From contig NZ_CABVHU010000025.1 in assembly GCF_902497855.1 (NCBI RefSeq), positions 1 to 64,000 of the forward strand: 64,000 bases of DNA, written 5' to 3'. This DNA comes from Pseudomonas fluorescens (GTDB lineage: Bacteria; Pseudomonadota; Gammaproteobacteria; Pseudomonadales; Pseudomonadaceae). Below are positions 61,508 through 64,000 of this stretch, in pieces. Position 1 is the stretch's first letter; every line of letters begins with the position of its first letter. The translations under genes were made by a program, and so were the position numbers. The notes beneath the pieces are model-generated. The model saw only the letters and a program-made list of their open reading frames with translations. It searched no databases and was not told the DNA's origin.

Positions 61508-62985
61508 CTGACCGTTCGCTGTTCAACCTGGCTGCACCCGTGGTCACGGCCCGAGGTTCGCGTGTACTCGGCCTGTCGCTGTGGGTGGCGCTGCTCAGTG
61601 CCTGCGCCATCGGCCCGGATTACCAGCGCCCGCCAGCCGCCGCGCCGGTGCAATACAAGGAAGCGGCCGGCTGGCGCCAGGCCAATCCGAGTGATTCCCT
61701 GGCCCGCGGCGCCTGGTGGGAGTTGTATGGCGATCGGCAGCTCAATGGCTTGATCGAGCAACTCAACAGCGCCAACCAGACCGTCGCCCAGTCCGAAGCC
61801 CAATACCGTCAGGCCCAGGCTTTGGTTCGCACTGCCCGTGGGGCGTTTTTCCCCACCGTGGACCTGACTGTCGGCAAAGACCGTTCCAGCCAGGGCACCG
61901 GCAGCAGCAGCTCGAGCCTGACCAGTACCTCCAGTGGTATCCGTGACACTTACACCGCCCAGGCCGGGGTCAGTTGGGAGGCTGACGTCTGGGGCAAACT
62001 GCGCCGCGGCCTTGAAGCCGACACGGCCAACGCCGAGGCGAGTTTTGCCGATCTGGCGGCGATGCGCCTGAGCCAGCAGTCGGAACTGGTGCAGAACTAC
62101 CTGCAATTGCGGGTGATCGATGAGCAAAAACGCCTGCTTGAAGCGACAGTCGACGCCTACCGCCGCTCGCTGACCATGACTCAGAATCAGTACCGTGCCG
62201 GGGTGTCCGGCAAGGACGCGGTGGCTCAGGCCACCACTCAACTCAAGACGACCGAGGCGGAATTGGTCGATCTGATCTGGCAGCGTGCCCAGTTCGAGAA
62301 CGCCATTGCCGTACTGGTCGGGCTGCCGCCGGCCGAGTTCGACCTGGCAGAAAGCCAAGACATCCCGGCGTTGCCGCAGGTGCCGCTGGCCCTGCCTTCG
62401 CAATTGCTGGAACGTCGCCCGGACATTGCCTCCGCCGAGCGTTCGGTGATGGCGGCCAACGCCAACATCGGCGTGGCCAAGGCCGCTTATTACCCGGACC
62501 TGACGTTGAGCCTGAACGGCGGTTACAGCAGCAGTACCTCCAACAACTGGTTCAGCGTGCCTAACCGCTTCTGGTCGGTCGGGCCGCAACTGGCGATGAC
62601 CTTGTTCGACGGCGGCCAGCGCTCGGCGGAAGTCGACCGCAGCGAGGCCGCCTACGACGAGACCGTGGCCAAATACCGCCAAACCGTGCTCGACGGTTTC
62701 CGCGAGGTGGAAAACTACCTGGTTCAACTCAAGGTCCTGGAAAACGAAGCGGGCGTTCGCCAGGAAGCACTGGACGCGGCGCGTGAATCGCTGCGCCTGA
62801 CCCAGAATCAGTACAAGGCCGGGGTGATTGCTTATCTCGACGTGGTGGTGGTGCAAGCAACGGCATTAAGTAATGAACGTAACGTGCTGAATTTGTTACA
62901 GAGTCGGTTGATTGCCAGCGTACAACTGATCGCGGCTCTGGGTGGCGGATGGGATGGCGCACTGCAGGTGAGCGACAACCTGTAG
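61504..62985 (+). CDS. opmB: Outer membrane efflux channel of the NodT/OprM type (OpmB)
   Basis: A 493-residue outer membrane factor with a lipoprotein-like leader (SLWVALLSACAIGPDYQRPP; lipobox LLSAC) and the two repeated TolC-type helical halves: QLNGLIEQLNSANQTVAQSE, AGVSWEADVWGKLRRGLEAD, and LLERRPDIASAERSVMAANA, DGGQRSAEVDRSEAAYDETV. It completes the MuxABC-OpmB pump. The start overlaps the muxC stop by four bases. The stop codon TAG at 62983-62985 is formed by the first bases of the following REP element, so the C-terminal end (SDNL) has been set by that insertion. Confidence 0.93.
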   Translation: MTDRSLFNLAAPVVTARGSRVLGLSLWVALLSACAIGPDYQRPPAAAPVQYKEAAGWRQANPSDSLARGAWWELYGDRQLNGLIEQLNSANQTVAQSEAQYRQAQALVRTARGAFFPTVDLTVGKDRSSQGTGSSSSSLTSTSSGIRDTYTAQAGVSWEADVWGKLRRGLEADTANAEASFADLAAMRLSQQSELVQNYLQLRVIDEQKRLLEATVDAYRRSLTMTQNQYRAGVSGKDAVAQATTQLKTTEAELVDLIWQRAQFENAIAVLVGLPPAEFDLAESQDIPALPQVPLALPSQLLERRPDIASAERSVMAANANIGVAKAAYYPDLTLSLNGGYSSSTSNNWFSVPNRFWSVGPQLAMTLFDGGQRSAEVDRSEAAYDETVAKYRQTVLDGFREVENYLVQLKVLENEAGVRQEALDAARESLRLTQNQYKAGVIAYLDVVVVQATALSNERNVLNLLQSRLIASVQLIAALGGGWDGALQVSDNL

Positions 62986-63070
62986 GAGCTGGCTTGCCAG
63001 CGAAGGCGTCCGTTCAGGCAATGAATGTTTCGACTGACCCACCGCTTTCGCTGGCAAGCCAGCTCCTACA
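62980..63070. repeat. REP palindrome pair overlapping the opmB stop codon
   Basis: Left half CCTGTAGGAGCTGGCTTGCC begins at 62980 and contains the opmB stop TAG; right half GGCAAGCCAGCTCCTACAG ends near 63070. The pair is convergent and separated by about 50 bases. The rest of the gap to 63255 shows no gene. Confidence 0.9.
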
Positions 63071-63255
63071 GTGACCTGTTTTATCCCCAAACACGGTATC
63101 GGCCATGACCCTGTTTCCACTTCAAACAAGCGTTTCATCGTCTTGATGGCCTTTTGCTAATTTTCTCAGTGCGTTCTTTTGCGCAATCAGTACAATCGCC
63201 GGATTTGCCCCCTCGAGAACGGAAGCAGTACGACGGGGCGGTCGCGAGAAGGCCC

Positions 63256-64000
63256 ATGCTCGGTAGCTATTCCCCCACACTGGTTATCATCTCGCTTTGT
63301 GTAGCGATTCTCGCTTCCTATACCGCGCTCGACCTCACCGAACGCATCGCCACGGCCAAGGGGCGCGCCGTGCATTTATGGACCGCGGGCGGCGCCTTTG
63401 CCATGGGCATAGGGGTGTGGTCCATGCACTTCATCGGCATGCTCGCGTTCAAACTGCCGATCGACCTCGGTTACGACGTCACCCTGACCTTGCTGTCACT
63501 GCTGATCGGGATCCTGTCCTGCGGCTTTGCGTTGTGGCTGGTCAGTCAGGCGCAGTTGCCCGCCTGGCAACTGGCGTTCGGTGCGTTGGTCATGGGCGCC
63601 GGCATCAGTGCCATGCATTACACCGGCATGGCCGCCATGCGCATGCAGCCGGGTATCGATTACGACCCGACACTGTTTGGCGCCTCGCTGCTCATTGCGG
63701 TCGGCGCGTCGGGCGCCGCGTTGTGGATCGCTTTCCGCCTGCGCCAGCACAGTCCCTATGTGATCCTGATCCGTGGCGGTGCGGCGGTCATCATGGGGAT
63801 CGCCATCGTCGGCATGCATTACACCGCCATGGCCGCGGCGCGCTTCGCCGACGGCAGTTTCTGCGGTGCAGCCATCGACGGCTTGAACGGCAAGGGCCTG
63901 GACAACCTGGTGCTGATCACCACCCTGGCGATATTGACCATTACCTTGCTGACGTCGGTGCTCGATGCACGCATGGAGGCGCGCACCGCCAGCCTGGCCC
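63256..64000 (+). CDS. MHYT-domain sensor/signalling protein, 5' part
   Basis: About 248 codons are inside the window and the frame runs off the right edge. The start MLGSYSPTLVIISLCVAILA at 63256 has a GAGAAGG box 5 bases upstream. Seven predicted helices contain the MHYT sensor repeats: WSMHFIGMLAF, ISAMHYTGMAAMRMQ, and VGMHYTAMAAARF, thought to bind copper or sense small gases. MHYT proteins in Pseudomonas usually continue with PAS, GGDEF and EAL domains controlling cyclic di-GMP; those would lie beyond the window and are not visible. Confidence 0.87.
   Translation, partial: MLGSYSPTLVIISLCVAILASYTALDLTERIATAKGRAVHLWTAGGAFAMGIGVWSMHFIGMLAFKLPIDLGYDVTLTLLSLLIGILSCGFALWLVSQAQLPAWQLAFGALVMGAGISAMHYTGMAAMRMQPGIDYDPTLFGASLLIAVGASGAALWIAFRLRQHSPYVILIRGGAAVIMGIAIVGMHYTAMAAARFADGSFCGAAIDGLNGKGLDNLVLITTLAILTITLLTSVLDARMEARTASLA

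Overview
The window is from the chromosome of a high-GC gammaproteobacterium, almost certainly a Pseudomonas of the fluorescens group. I infer this from the codon bias, the many Pseudomonas-type REP palindromes (TGTAGGAGCTGGCTTGCCAGCG and variants), and recognisable Pseudomonas gene sets: gdhB next to a MoxR/VWA operon, muxABC-opmB, and an orphan ccoN. Gene assignments come from reading the translations; no database search was run. I saw no rRNA, tRNA, CRISPR array, IS transposase or integrase.

Layout. 1-3.5 kb: the 3' end of an aldehyde dehydrogenase, a small conserved protein, an exported lactonase-like beta-propeller and small exported proteins. 3.5-9 kb (minus strand): a glutathione S-transferase overlapping sbcC, which overlaps sbcD. 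9.1-15.9 kb (minus): a tightly overlapping six-gene MoxR-DUF58-DUF4381-VWA-VWA/TPR-BatD operon (copy 1). 16.2-22 kb: a small acidic protein and the very long NAD-glutamate dehydrogenase gene gdhB with a strong terminator. 22-28 kb: accessory single genes (lipoprotein, cupin, monooxygenase, MocR regulator divergent from an AhpD-like gene, LysR-like regulator, unknown protein). 28.2-29.9 kb: an orphan cbb3 oxidase subunit I with a small membrane partner. 30-33.3 kb: an eight-haem cytochrome with a repeat-rich tail, and a DUF3313 lipoprotein.

33.5-47.4 kb (minus strand): a long co-directional array. It starts with two MetA-pathway-like outer-membrane proteins flanking a DUF1254-like fragment. 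A second MoxR-DUF58-DUF4381-VWA-VWA/TPR-BatD operon (copy 2) follows, overlapping a secreted HAD hydrolase, then an exported arylsulfatase and a membrane-bound spermidine-synthase-like protein. The two MoxR/VWA operons have identical gene order. Copy 2 looks like a dedicated AAA+/VWA maturation or assembly module for the exported enzymes beside it.

47.7-52.4 kb: a colicin/S-pyocin-type bacteriocin locus, the most interesting part of the window. It has a toxin gene, a TAATG-coupled immunity gene, and a fusion of an Im9-like immunity domain to a pyocin translocation domain. All three carry one disabling lesion each: an in-frame TAA, a +1 slip in a T7 tract, and an in-frame TAG. The toxin also contains an E9-like DNase domain whose HNH residues are gone although its immunity-binding segment is kept, which suggests a docking role for the DNase/Im pair.

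52.5-64 kb: a YciI-family protein, thiol peroxidase tpx, the four-gene RND efflux operon muxABC-opmB, and the 5' part of an MHYT-domain signalling gene cut by the window end.

REP elements are dense. In three places they lie inside or over coding sequence: in-frame within the copy 2 DUF4381 gene, in-frame between the start codon and signal peptide of the copy 2 batD gene, and supplying the stop codon of opmB.
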